DNA of 47,125 nucleotides from Chloroflexota bacterium (GTDB lineage: Bacteria > Chloroflexota > Anaerolineae > UBA4142 > SHND01), in the NCBI GenBank assembly GCA_029778615.1, contig JAKOPZ010000245.1, positions 1 through 47,125 on the forward strand, in the 5' to 3' direction. A program made the translations under genes and the position numbers. The notes beneath the pieces were generated by a model. The model was not told the DNA's origin. It was given only the letters and a program-made list of their open reading frames with translations, and ran no database searches. Positions 9,382 through 18,220 of the stretch are shown here, piece after piece (position 1 is the stretch's first letter; every line of letters starts with the position of its first letter).

Positions 9382-10374
9382 CTACAGCACAGGTGGAAGG
9401 GGATGTTGAACGCCCGGGGTAGCGAGATGCAAAAATTGTTTCACCCGCCGATAGTGTAACGCGAACTGTTCGGCACGCGGATAACCGACCCACCGCGACA
9501 CAAATTTTAACCCGCGCGGACCCGGGGGAATATATGCGGGGTCGAGCGCCAAGAGTTCGCGATATGCCGCGTCGAATGTTGCGCGGTCCAGCTCGAACGC
9601 ACTGCGCGCGACATTGCCGTACACCTGAAGCAATGCGGCGCGGCGCGGCGCCGTCATCCCCGCTTGCTTCCATGCCTGATGCACCTCGCGCGCCAAGCCA
9701 AACCGTTCGCGCGCAAACTCGCGCGGGTCGCGTCGGGAGATTTGCGCGGCGTGCAAACGATAGTGCGCGACAACACCCGGCACATATTCAAAACGCGCGC
9801 CGTGCCGCGCACAGTCAAAAACAAAACGCGCGTCTTCGAGCAATGGTAAGGCAGGATTAAAGCCACCTGTTTTGTCCACGACCGCGCGCGTAAAAAGGTA
9901 CACACACAGCGGCGACCAAAAGCCGGTAAAGAGTGCGAGTTCGGGTTCGGCGTCCATTGCGCGCGCGACAGTTTGCGCGGGACGAAATGTCCCCTCGCGC
10001 TGCGGCATCAAGTACTGCCAATCGCCATACACCACATCCGCGTTTTTCTCGCGCAACGCGCCCAGCTGCGTTTCAATTTTGCGCGGCAGCAGCACATCAT
10101 CCGCGTCCAAGAATTGAATCACGTCACCGCGCGCCGCCGCCAAGCCGCGATTGCGCGCCGCGCTCGCGCCCTGATTCGTCGTCTGCACAAGTTCGACGCG
10201 CGGAAATTCGCGCGCCACAATTTCTGCCGTCGCGTCGGTGGAACCATCGTCCACCACAATCACTTGCAAGCTCACGCCCGTTTGCGCCCGGACACTCGCA
10301 AGCGTTTCGCGAATCCAACGCGCGGCGTTGAAGCAAGGCACGATAACCGAGACAAGCAAAAGGTTCGCGTTCAT
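9382..10374 (-). CDS. Glycosyltransferase family 2 protein
   Basis: 330 residues, start ATG 10374 in an ATGA overlap with the upstream GT2 gene. It has GT-A fold motifs: VSVIVPCFNAARWIRETL, VIVVDDGSTDATAEIV (nucleotide site), and the metal-binding FLDADDVLLPRKIETQ. An aspartate in ALPLLEDARFVFDCA fits the catalytic-base region. This is a typical single-domain inverting transferase used in O-antigen or exopolysaccharide synthesis. No membrane segment is evident. The C-terminal 100 residues are family-variable and probably set the acceptor. Confidence 0.88.
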   Translation of the reverse strand: MNANLLLVSVIVPCFNAARWIRETLASVRAQTGVSLQVIVVDDGSTDATAEIVAREFPRVELVQTTNQGASAARNRGLAAARGDVIQFLDADDVLLPRKIETQLGALREKNADVVYGDWQYLMPQREGTFRPAQTVARAMDAEPELALFTGFWSPLCVYLFTRAVVDKTGGFNPALPLLEDARFVFDCARHGARFEYVPGVVAHYRLHAAQISRRDPREFARERFGLAREVHQAWKQAGMTAPRRAALLQVYGNVARSAFELDRATFDAAYRELLALDPAYIPPGPRGLKFVSRWVGYPRAEQFALHYRRVKQFLHLATPGVQHPLPPVL

Positions 10375-11297
10375 GGCACGTGCAGGAACCGACGACGCAG
10401 TGACCTCGGCAACACAAGCCGCGCGAGCAAAGAACGCCCGCGCGCGGACAGCACACTGACCGGGTCCTGTATTAGCGCGCCGCGCAGCGCGTCCCACCCC
10501 GCGCGTGAATTTCCTTGCACCACCTCCGCCAATCCATCGCGACAATACTGCCGCGCGCGCATTCGCCGCAAGCCCCAAAAAATTCGCGCGCGTTCTACCG
10601 CGCTCACCTGATTCCAATAACGTCGCGTGATTTGTTCCACCGCGCGGAGCGCGGGTTGTCCGCGCTGCTCACCTTTCGCGGCGGGATGAAGACGTGAGCG
10701 GCTCAAACGCTGCGGCACATAATGCAATTCAAAATGTTGTCTCAAGCGCAGCCACAAATCCAAATCCATTGCGTAATGCAACGTGACATCCAACCCGCCA
10801 ACTTGTTCCCACGCGCGGCGTGAAAAAAAAACGCTCGGCTGCGGCAAATACTTGTCATCACAATAGTACAAAAGTTCGCGCAGTGTGTACGGCGCGCCGC
10901 GCACCGCCCATACTTGGCGCGTGCCGTCGGCGTTGACAAACATGCCGTCGCCGGTCACGAAATCACATTCGGGATGCTCCGCGCAATACGCACCAATCGT
11001 TTGCAGCGCGTTGGGGAGCAACATATCATCCGAATTGAGCCAGCCGAAAATTTCGCCCGTCGCGCGCGCGAACCCGCGATTCAACGCGTCCGACTGTCCC
11101 GCATCGGGTTCGCTCGTCCAGTACGCAAAATGTTTTTCATAGCGGCGCAAAATTTCGACACTGCCGTCGGTGCTGCCGCCATCCATCACAATATATTCAA
11201 GATTCGGATAGTTTTGCGCGCACACCGAATCCAACGTCGCTTGCAAGAACGCGGCTTGATTGTATGAGGGAGTGACGAGGGTAATGCGCGGGGTCAT
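10371..11297 (-). CDS. Glycosyltransferase family 2 protein
   Basis: 308 residues. MTPRITLVTPSYNQAAFLQATL starts at ATG 11297, 2 bp after the upstream stop. The motifs YIVMDGGSTDGSVEIL, YWTSEPDAGQSDALNRGF and FGWLNSDDMLLP belong to a well-recognised GT2 subgroup in which S-D-D replaces the usual D-x-D metal site. Later PQPSVFFSRRAWEQVGGLD positions the catalytic acid region. It is expected to act in the cytoplasm on a lipid-linked glycan. Which sugar it moves cannot be told. Confidence 0.9.
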   Translation of the reverse strand: MTPRITLVTPSYNQAAFLQATLDSVCAQNYPNLEYIVMDGGSTDGSVEILRRYEKHFAYWTSEPDAGQSDALNRGFARATGEIFGWLNSDDMLLPNALQTIGAYCAEHPECDFVTGDGMFVNADGTRQVWAVRGAPYTLRELLYYCDDKYLPQPSVFFSRRAWEQVGGLDVTLHYAMDLDLWLRLRQHFELHYVPQRLSRSRLHPAAKGEQRGQPALRAVEQITRRYWNQVSAVERARIFWGLRRMRARQYCRDGLAEVVQGNSRAGWDALRGALIQDPVSVLSARGRSLLARLVLPRSLRRRFLHVP

Positions 11298-11299
11298 GG

Positions 11300-12241
11300 C
11301 TATTTCAAAATTGTTTTCAAACGCGCATAGGCGCGCGGCGTATAGGATGCGGCAAAGCGACGCGCGAGTCCAGCATTCGCCATTGTGCGCGGCGACCAAC
11401 GCAGCGCGTGCCAATAACAGCGGCGCGCATCGGCGTACATTGCATTGCCAAAATACTTGTCGCCGAGCCGCGCAAAATTCACCGCGTAAATTTTTGCTTT
11501 GTGTTTCGCTTTTTCCGCCGCGTGGTCCGGTTCGCTGAACGCTTGGTCAAGCAAACGCACAATCGTTTTTTCTTCGCGATAATCGCGCGTCATGTGTGTA
11601 TGATAATTTCCGCCATGCACGCGGTATTCTGCCAACACGTCTCTGCAAAAATAAAGCGGATAGATACGCGCAATGCGGAGCGTCAAGTACCAATCCGAAA
11701 AGCCCAAGCCGTCGGGAATCGGTAACGCCGCGTCCCATGCGTTTCTGCGCGCAATCACGGTCGGCGCGGCGATAAAATTTTCCGCCAGGAGCGCGAGATA
11801 TTCGTCGCCGCAAAAATCGCGCCCGGCATGTTTGACATCCATGCGCGGCTGCAAGATATTTCCATCCGCATCAATCATTGCGGCATCGCCATAGACGAGA
11901 CCCACCTGCGGATTTTTTTCAAACACCTCCAGCGCGCGTTCCAAAAAATTTGGGCGATAGCGGTCATCGGAATCAATGCGCGCGATATACTGTCCGCGCG
12001 CGCGCGCAAACCCTTCGTCGATGGTGAACACGTGTCCGCGATTTTTCGCGTGGCGAATGTATGTTAGACGCGCGTCCGCGTACCCGGCGACCACCGCATC
12101 CGTATCATCAGGCGACGCGTCATTGACCAAAATAATTTCGTAATCGTCGGTTGCGGTTTGCGCGAAAATGGATTCGAGACACGCGCCGACAAAACGCGCG
12201 GCGTTGTAGGTGGGAACGACCAAACTGACCAGAGGGTTCAT
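11300..12241 (-). CDS. Glycosyltransferase family 2 protein
   Basis: 313 residues. The canonical GT-A start is MNPLVSLVVPTYNAARFVGACL, with EIILVNDASPDDTDAVV, the IDEGFARARGQY helix and the metal-binding RIDSDDRYRPNFLE. The C-terminal third is helical and basic (ADARRCYWHALRWSP), which is often seen in GT2 enzymes of surface-glycan clusters. It overlaps the upstream aminotransferase by 4 bp (ATGA), so it is probably translated together with it. It is one of three consecutive GT2 genes, which suggests a repeat unit of several sugars. Confidence 0.9.
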   Translation of the reverse strand: MNPLVSLVVPTYNAARFVGACLESIFAQTATDDYEIILVNDASPDDTDAVVAGYADARLTYIRHAKNRGHVFTIDEGFARARGQYIARIDSDDRYRPNFLERALEVFEKNPQVGLVYGDAAMIDADGNILQPRMDVKHAGRDFCGDEYLALLAENFIAAPTVIARRNAWDAALPIPDGLGFSDWYLTLRIARIYPLYFCRDVLAEYRVHGGNYHTHMTRDYREEKTIVRLLDQAFSEPDHAAEKAKHKAKIYAVNFARLGDKYFGNAMYADARRCYWHALRWSPRTMANAGLARRFAASYTPRAYARLKTILK

Positions 12242-13473
12242 TGCACGGTAACGGATAATGCAGTTGGCGCGTGCGGACGTTCATTCCACGCGCGCGCAAA
12301 TTCACTTGGCTGCTCAATCACCACGCGCAGCAAGTGACAAATCGTGCGAATATCATCGCCGCTCACCGCCGTACCCGTCGGCAGCACCAAAACGCGCTCG
12401 ACCATTTTTTCCGTAACGGGCAGCCAGCGATGCGTCATGGGATACAAGGAACGATACGGCTCCATGCGATGCACGCCGGGATAAAAATATCTGCGTGCGC
12501 GCACATTTTCTGCCCACAATATTTCGAGTAATTGGTCGCGCGTCACGCCGGTTTTTTCCGCGTCAATGTCCAAGACCACATATTGATAATTCGCGCGTTC
12601 GCCCGCGTCATACGGCAGCACACGCACGCCGCGCACATCGTCCAGCTCTTCATTGTATTGTTGATAGTGCGCGTAATTGATTGCGATAAATTCATCGAGC
12701 GCTTCGAGTCCCGTGAGCCCCATCGCCGCGCTCACCTCGCTCATCTTGCCGTTCGTGCCGACATAGACCACGTTATCGTAACCGGCAAAACCAAAATTTT
12801 TCATCAAACGCATTTTCGCCGCGAGGTCGTCGTTATTCGTCACCACTGCGCCGCCTTCGAACGTGTTGAAAAATTTGGTCGCGTGAAATGAAAAGACTTC
12901 GGCGTCGCCAAAATTGCCAATCATTTTGCCGCGATGGCTTGAAGCGAACGCGTGCGCCGCATCGTACAAGACGCGCAAATTGTGACGACGCGCGATATTT
13001 TCCAACGCGTCCGTATCACACGCGCGTCCCCACAAATGCACGCCGATAATGCCGGTCGTGCGCGGTGTGAGCAATTCCTCCACGCGGCGCGGGTCAAGCG
13101 TCAACGTGTCGGGGTCAATGTCGCAAAACACCGGCGTGATGTGCTGCCACTGCAACGCGTGCGCGGTGGCGACAAAGGTAAACGAAGGCACAATCACCTC
13201 GCCCGTCATGCCGAGTGCGCGAATCGCAATTTCGAGCGCGATCGTGGCATTACACATGGCAACACAATGTTTGACCCCAATCCTCTGCGCGACGCGTGTT
13301 TCCAATTCTTGAACATACGGACCCGCGTTCGTGAGCCAGCGTTCGTCGAGAATGTGATTGATGCGTTCGAGCAAACGCGCGCGGTCGCCGATATTCGGGC
13401 GTCCAACGTGCAGCGGTTCTGCGAATGCGGGCGCGCCGCCCAAGACAGCCAAATCAAAAATATTTTGTTTCAC
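12238..13473 (-). CDS. DegT/DnrJ/EryC1/StrS-family sugar aminotransferase
   Basis: 411 residues, PLP-dependent. The PLP lysine is K200 in SFHATKFFNTFEGGA. The aspartate contacting the pyridine nitrogen is D171 in VLYDAAHAF. Other family motifs are NATIALEIAIRALG and EVIVPSFTFVATAHAL. Members transfer an amino group to a keto-sugar nucleotide. Here the next gene is a PglD/NeuD-type acyltransferase, so the pair would make an N-acylated amino-deoxy sugar as building block of the polysaccharide. The start is GTG 13473 because it forms a GTGA overlap with the upstream gene and aligns with the family's N terminus. The dehydratase that would supply the keto sugar is not in the window. Confidence 0.9.
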   Translation of the reverse strand: MKQNIFDLAVLGGAPAFAEPLHVGRPNIGDRARLLERINHILDERWLTNAGPYVQELETRVAQRIGVKHCVAMCNATIALEIAIRALGMTGEVIVPSFTFVATAHALQWQHITPVFCDIDPDTLTLDPRRVEELLTPRTTGIIGVHLWGRACDTDALENIARRHNLRVLYDAAHAFASSHRGKMIGNFGDAEVFSFHATKFFNTFEGGAVVTNNDDLAAKMRLMKNFGFAGYDNVVYVGTNGKMSEVSAAMGLTGLEALDEFIAINYAHYQQYNEELDDVRGVRVLPYDAGERANYQYVVLDIDAEKTGVTRDQLLEILWAENVRARRYFYPGVHRMEPYRSLYPMTHRWLPVTEKMVERVLVLPTGTAVSGDDIRTICHLLRVVIEQPSEFARAWNERPHAPTALSVTVQ

Positions 13474-14117
13474 TCGAGTTTCCTGACCACGCGCGCGGGT
13501 ACACCGTACGCCACAACGCGCGGCGGGATATTTTTCAACACCACTGCGCCCGCGCCAAGAATGGATTCGTCGCCGATGGTGACATGGTCTTTGACGGTCG
13601 CGCCAATTCCGATCCACGCGCCGCGCCCCACCCGAACGCCTCCACCTAACCGCACTCCGGGACTAATGTGCGCGCCGTCTTGAATAACGCATTCGTGGTC
13701 CACACTGGCTGCTGTATTGATAATGACATTATCGCCAATCGTCGTTGCCGGATTTACAATCGCCCCTGCCGCGATTACCGTCCCCTCCCCAACGCGCGCA
13801 TCAGCCGCCATAACCGCAGATGGGTGCACCACCCATGCCAACGTAAAACCCAACCCGCGCGCATATGCCGCACACGTCAAGCGCGCCGCATTGTCGCCGA
13901 TGGCGACCACCAGATGGGCGACCCCGCGCGCGTGCGCTGGAGGCAAAACCTCGCGCCCGCCGAGAATATTTGCCGCGCAAAAAATTTCTCCCGCGCGCTG
14001 CGGATTGATATCATCAACGAATCCCGCAATCTCGTACCTACCTTGACGGCGCACAATATCAGCGACAACCCGTGCGTGCCCGGACGCGCCCCAAATCAAC
14101 AACGGTGGGTTTTTCAT
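13470..14117 (-). CDS. PglD/NeuD-family sugar O/N-acyltransferase (left-handed beta-helix)
   Basis: 215 residues. The N-terminal Rossmann-like part (LLIWGASGHARVVADIV) binds the UDP-sugar. The C-terminal half from about residue 98 is a hexapeptide-repeat left-handed helix (ARVGEGTVIAAGAIVNPATT and later turns). The histidine in SVDHEC (H141) matches the catalytic base of PglD. By family it acetylates the amino group made by the adjacent aminotransferase, using acetyl-CoA. It overlaps both neighbours by 4 bp (ATGA upstream, GTGA downstream), supporting a joint role in making a diacetamido- or acetamido-sugar nucleotide. Confidence 0.88.
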   Translation of the reverse strand: MKNPPLLIWGASGHARVVADIVRRQGRYEIAGFVDDINPQRAGEIFCAANILGGREVLPPAHARGVAHLVVAIGDNAARLTCAAYARGLGFTLAWVVHPSAVMAADARVGEGTVIAAGAIVNPATTIGDNVIINTAASVDHECVIQDGAHISPGVRLGGGVRVGRGAWIGIGATVKDHVTIGDESILGAGAVVLKNIPPRVVAYGVPARVVRKLE

Positions 14118-15361
14118 TCTCGCGCGATCGAATAATCCAGCTCCACGACGCCGCGTGCCATCGCGCGATACGGCACAAAATCGCCTTCGTTCACGTCCGA
14201 TATCACATTCAATGCGACCAGATCATTTTGCAAAAGGGTCACTTCATCACTCCGTATCCACAAAGCGACGCGGTACTCGCCTTCGACAAGCGGCAATTGT
14301 TTGAGCGATACGTGCAGCTTGAGCCGGTCCTGTCCCGTCATTTTGAGCGGTTGGCCCGAACGACGCAAATCAATCAACGCGATGCGGCGACTCAACGCAT
14401 CAAAAATCAACACGGCAAGTTCATCAATCCGCATTGCGCGCGCCGACTGCATTTCCAGATTAAAGACGAGCGGTTGTCCCGTGATAACGGGGTTCGGCGT
14501 AAAACCAAATCGGGCGAGCTGAGTGTTCGCCGTTAACGCTATCGGATGGTCGAGGTCGTTTTGGGCTTCGCCCCGGTTTTGGGCGAGATATGCGCCCACC
14601 TGTTCCCCCACAGCACCATAGCCGACCAGTTCGCCGTGGCTCAAACGAATCGCGCGACTGCACAGCGCTTGAATTGCCGTCAAGTCGTGACTGACAAAGA
14701 CGACCGTGCGTCCCTCACGCGTGACATCGCCCATTTTGCCGAGACATTTTTTTTGAAACGACGTGTCGCCGACAGCCAACACTTCGTCTATGACCAAAAT
14801 TTCCGGGTCAAGGTGCGCCGCCACCGCAAAGGCAAGCCGCATGTACATCCCACTCGAATAGCGTTTGACCGGCGTATCAATAAAATTTTCCACTTCGGCA
14901 AACGCGACGATTTCATCAAACTTGCGCGCAATTTCGGCGCGGCGCATTCCCAAAATCGCGCCGTTCAAGAAAATATTTTCGCGCCCCGTTAATTCACTGT
15001 GAAAACCCGTGCCGACTTCGAGCAGCGAACCGACGCGTCCGTACAATTCTACGCGCCCCGTCGTCGGTTTCGTGATACGCGACAAAATTTTTAGCAGCGT
15101 GCTTTTCCCCGCGCCGTTGCGTCCGATAATGCCCAACGCTTCGCCGTGCGCGAGTTCAAACGAAACATCGCGCAGTGCCCAAAACGATTCTGCGTTGTCC
15201 GGCGCCGCGTGCCCATCCCGCGCAAACAATGCCGCCACGCGCTGCATCGGACGTTTCACCGACGCGACAATTTCGTCGCCGAGCAGCCCATTCCGCGCCT
15301 GCCGCGCGCCGATGCGATATTTTTTCCCCAAATGTTCTACGCGTAAAGCAAGGTTACTCAT
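14114..15361 (-). CDS. wzt: Polysaccharide ABC transporter ATP-binding protein, Wzt-like, with C-terminal domain
   Basis: 415 residues, start ATG 15361 (ATGA overlap with the permease gene). Walker A is GRNGAGKST at 80-88, signature YSSGMYMR at 168-175, Walker B ILVIDE at 188-193, H-loop SHD at 224-226. The motif LLEVGTGFHSELTGRENI is diagnostic of the polysaccharide/teichoate exporter branch. Residues from about 265 to the end form an additional beta-rich domain (for example GQPLVFNLEMQSARAMRIDEL). In Wzt of O-antigen systems such a domain binds the glycan terminus before export. Together with the next gene it should form the exporter of the finished glycan across the inner membrane. Confidence 0.92.
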   Translation of the reverse strand: MSNLALRVEHLGKKYRIGARQARNGLLGDEIVASVKRPMQRVAALFARDGHAAPDNAESFWALRDVSFELAHGEALGIIGRNGAGKSTLLKILSRITKPTTGRVELYGRVGSLLEVGTGFHSELTGRENIFLNGAILGMRRAEIARKFDEIVAFAEVENFIDTPVKRYSSGMYMRLAFAVAAHLDPEILVIDEVLAVGDTSFQKKCLGKMGDVTREGRTVVFVSHDLTAIQALCSRAIRLSHGELVGYGAVGEQVGAYLAQNRGEAQNDLDHPIALTANTQLARFGFTPNPVITGQPLVFNLEMQSARAMRIDELAVLIFDALSRRIALIDLRRSGQPLKMTGQDRLKLHVSLKQLPLVEGEYRVALWIRSDEVTLLQNDLVALNVISDVNEGDFVPYRAMARGVVELDYSIARE

Positions 15362-16239
15362 ACGATGTCCGCGAACGAATCTTCCATGCGATGAAAATAA
15401 ACAAGTCCCGCTACCAATACGAATGCGACAATCAACGCCGAAAGCAAAATGAGTCCGCCCGGCTCCCAACTGGTTCCCAACAACGCCCAGCGAAAACCTT
15501 CAATCACGCCCGTGAGCGGATTCAAACCATACAGCCACTGCCATTGCGCGGGGATGAGCGTGCTCGAATACGCGACGGGCGACGCGTACAGCCAAACTTG
15601 TATGACGAACGGAATGATGTAATTCACATCGCGATAGCGCACATTCAATGCCGATAACCAAAGCCCAATGCCGAACGCGGCAGCCAGCGCGAGAAAAAGT
15701 AAAAACGGCAGGGCAAGGATGCGCCACGTTGGCACGATGCCATAAAAAATCATCATGCCAATCAAAATGAGAAACGCAAATCCAAAATCCACCAGTGCGC
15801 TCATCATCGCAGACAGCGGCACCAGCACGCGCGGGAAATATACTTTGCTGATGAGATTGGAACTCGCGACGAGACTCGACGTCGCGCGCGTCAGCGCACC
15901 GGAAAAAAGATTCCACGGCAGCAGCGCGGTGTACGTAAAAATCGGATACGGAATGCCGTCTGAAGGCAGCTTTGCCAATTGTCCAAACACAATGCTGAAA
16001 ATCACCATCGCGGTCAAGGGTTGAAGAATTGCCCACGCCGCACCGAGGACGGTTTGGCGATAACGGACTTTGATGTCGCGCCAGGTGAGGAACAAAAGCA
16101 ATTCGCGATAGTTCCATACTTCGCGCAGATTCAAGTGGAACAGCTGCGAATCGGGAACAATGACGAGCAGTGGTGTGTCCGCCAAAGTATCCGTCGCACG
16201 TTCCCGCGCGGGCTTGAGAGAAGATTGCGTCGCATTCAT
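15358..16239 (-). CDS. wzm: Polysaccharide ABC transporter permease, Wzm-like
   Basis: 293 residues, ABC-2 type permease with an amphipathic cytoplasmic N terminus followed by WNYRELLLFLTWRDIKVRYRQT, the conserved motif ahead of the first membrane segment. About six membrane segments follow (AAWAILQPLTAMVIFSIVF and later), and the C-terminal PVAYSSTLIPAQWQWLYGLNP region is characteristic of Wzm/TagG. It overlaps wzt by 4 bp and starts 17 nt after the amidotransferase stop codon. It forms the membrane channel of the glycan exporter. Confidence 0.92.
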   Translation of the reverse strand: MNATQSSLKPARERATDTLADTPLLVIVPDSQLFHLNLREVWNYRELLLFLTWRDIKVRYRQTVLGAAWAILQPLTAMVIFSIVFGQLAKLPSDGIPYPIFTYTALLPWNLFSGALTRATSSLVASSNLISKVYFPRVLVPLSAMMSALVDFGFAFLILIGMMIFYGIVPTWRILALPFLLFLALAAAFGIGLWLSALNVRYRDVNYIIPFVIQVWLYASPVAYSSTLIPAQWQWLYGLNPLTGVIEGFRWALLGTSWEPGGLILLSALIVAFVLVAGLVYFHRMEDSFADIV

Positions 16240-16255
16240 ACCTGCACCCGAAATA

Positions 16256-18124
16256 TCAAGATTGATTCTGCGCCAGCCACGCGTTCAAAACGTACAGCGA
16301 CCACGCGCGCGACCAGTGCATTTGTCCGCGTTCAAACGCGGCACAGACGCGCGCTGCCGCCTGCGGGTTCAAGAGGCGATTGTGCTCGAATGGAAATTGC
16401 GAGAAATAGTTTTTCAAATCGCCGTGCAGCCACCGCACGAACGGAAACGTGAATCCTTGTTTGACGCGACGTTCACGCACCACGTCGGGCAGCAGGTCCG
16501 CCACCGCGTGGTGCAATAGACATTTCGGTGTCCCCCCATTTTGTTTTGCGGAATCGGGCAGCGTAATAATTTTTTCAACCAAGAACGAATCGAGCAGCGG
16601 CACGCGCACTTCGAGCGAATGCGCCATGCTCATTGCGTCCGTGTCACGCAAGAGTTGATTGAGCGTGTACGTGCCCAGCTCGGCGCGGCTTGTCCACGCA
16701 AAAGAGTGTGGGGATTGGAGACCGGAGACTGCATGTGACGAAACATATTCGTGAGCGTCAAATTCGTGCGCCGCGTCCCAGACCTCAGGATTGACCAACG
16801 CGCGTGTTTCACTTGGCGCAAATACGCCGCGATACACGAGATACGCGCTCGTCGGTGAGGCAGGAAGTTGGAGGGCGTCGTGAACTTTGGCGTAACGCGG
16901 CGCGCACGCCAACGCGATGCGCACAAGGCGCGATGCGGCGGGAACGCGCTGTAGACGGCGCAGCTGTCGGGACAAGCGCGGCGCGGCGTAAAATGTGGGA
17001 TAGCCCCCGAACAATTCGTCACCACCCAAGCCGGACAGCGCGACGGTCAGCCCCGCCTGTCGCGCGGTCTGCGATACGAAATACGAATTCACTCCGTCAA
17101 TACTCGGCTGGTCGAGTGCCCACAAGATGCGCGGCATTTCGTCCAGCACCTCGCGCGCGGTGACGACACGTTCAAAATGTTCTGCGCCTACGTGCTCTGC
17201 CATTGCGCGCGCAAAGGGCGCTTCACTGTATTCCATTTCCTCAAAGACCATCGAACAGGTACGCAGGGTCCCGGTTGTCGCCGCGCGCATGAGCGCGACC
17301 ACCGCGCTTGAATCCAGTCCGCCGCTCAAAAACGCGCCCAGAGGCACATCGCTCACCAGCTGCGAACGCACAGCGTCGAACAACGCGGCGCGCGTTTCGC
17401 CGACAGCATCGCGCGGTTCTGCACGCGGATGGGTTGGCAAAGACCAATAACGCGACGTGCGCGTTTCCATCGTTCGCAAATCCACCCGCAGCATGGTTGC
17501 GGGTTCGAGCGCGCGGACGTTTTCAAAAATCGTGCGGGGGTTCGGCACGGCGCCCAATTCTAAATACGCGACGACGGACGCGGCATCTATTTGGTCCGAC
17601 ACAGCACCGGATGCGCGCAGTGCTTTTAATTCGGACGCAAAGAGCAGACCGATTTCCGTGTGCGCGTAATACAACGGCTTTACGCCGAGAGCGTCGCGCG
17701 CAAGCAGCATTGTCTCGGTGCGCGCGTCATAGAGCGCCAGCGCAAAAATCCCGCGCAAACGCGCAATGACTTTCTCGCCCCACGTTTCATAGCCGCGCAA
17801 AATCACTTCGGTATCGCTTGTCGAGCGAAACGCGCAGCCCGCGCGCGCCAGTTCCATTCGCAACGCGTCGGCGTTATAGATTTCACCGTTGTACGTCAGT
17901 ACGATGCTTGCATCGTCAGAGAGCATCGGCATATGCCCAAGCGGTGAGAGGTCACGAATGGCGAGGCGGCGATTTGCGAGCGCGACGCGTTGATTGCGCG
18001 CACAAAAGAGTCCCGCGTCGTCCGGTCCGCGATGCGTCATGCCATCGCGCATCTGCGTTACGCGCGCGCGCAAATCGGTGAGTGTGACGGAAGGTTTCAG
18101 TAGGATGCCGGCAATCCCGCACAT
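16256..18124 (-). CDS. asnB: Glutamine-hydrolysing asparagine synthetase-like amidotransferase
   Basis: 622 residues. ATG 18124 gives Met-Cys2-Gly, so after Met removal Cys is the class II glutaminase nucleophile. Glutaminase motifs are THRGPDDAG and TYNGEIYN. The synthetase domain has the PP-loop SGGLDSS at 267-273, LSGLGGDELFGGYP and the C-terminal LEVRVPLLD. In glycan clusters such paralogues often amidate uronic acids or other sugar acids rather than make free asparagine, so the substrate is uncertain. It is the first gene of the glycan operon. The protein contains LQSP encoded by a 7-bp heptamer repeat (16712-16730) that looks like a mobile-repeat footprint. A strong upstream terminator at 18173 separates it from the kinase gene. 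Confidence 0.9.
   Translation of the reverse strand: MCGIAGILLKPSVTLTDLRARVTQMRDGMTHRGPDDAGLFCARNQRVALANRRLAIRDLSPLGHMPMLSDDASIVLTYNGEIYNADALRMELARAGCAFRSTSDTEVILRGYETWGEKVIARLRGIFALALYDARTETMLLARDALGVKPLYYAHTEIGLLFASELKALRASGAVSDQIDAASVVAYLELGAVPNPRTIFENVRALEPATMLRVDLRTMETRTSRYWSLPTHPRAEPRDAVGETRAALFDAVRSQLVSDVPLGAFLSGGLDSSAVVALMRAATTGTLRTCSMVFEEMEYSEAPFARAMAEHVGAEHFERVVTAREVLDEMPRILWALDQPSIDGVNSYFVSQTARQAGLTVALSGLGGDELFGGYPTFYAAPRLSRQLRRLQRVPAASRLVRIALACAPRYAKVHDALQLPASPTSAYLVYRGVFAPSETRALVNPEVWDAAHEFDAHEYVSSHAVSGLQSPHSFAWTSRAELGTYTLNQLLRDTDAMSMAHSLEVRVPLLDSFLVEKIITLPDSAKQNGGTPKCLLHHAVADLLPDVVRERRVKQGFTFPFVRWLHGDLKNYFSQFPFEHNRLLNPQAAARVCAAFERGQMHWSRAWSLYVLNAWLAQNQS
16712..16730. repeat. Heptamer repeat tract inside the amidotransferase gene
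   Basis: The plus strand reads GATTGGAGACCGGAGACT-like units of 7 bp (GGAGACT variants). In the gene (minus strand) it encodes the tetrapeptide LQSP. The same unit occurs at 22223, 24020, 24394, 27040, 28469 and 29084. Confidence 0.75.
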
Positions 18125-18172
18125 GGGCGATAGAGTACGCGAAAACGCAATGTATGCAAACGCGCGCCAAAA

Positions 18173-18206
18173 CAAAAAAAGAGATTCTGCGCTTTGCAGA
18201 ATCTCT
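18173..18206 (-). terminator. Intrinsic terminator of the tyrosine-kinase gene
   Basis: On the minus strand an 11-bp perfect stem (AGAGATTCTGC with GCAGAATCTCT, loop about 5 nt) is followed by a run of seven T. It lies just after the stop of the autokinase gene at 18221 and before the glycan operon start at 18124, so the two are probably separate transcripts. Confidence 0.9.
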
Positions 18207-18220
18207 GAATCCAATTTCCT

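Noticed and set aside
18065-18124. Promoter of the glycan operon (TTTGCA, 17 bp, TACTCT) near the AsnB start
   Set aside because: The match to consensus is poor (4 and 3 of 6), so it is not listed as a feature.
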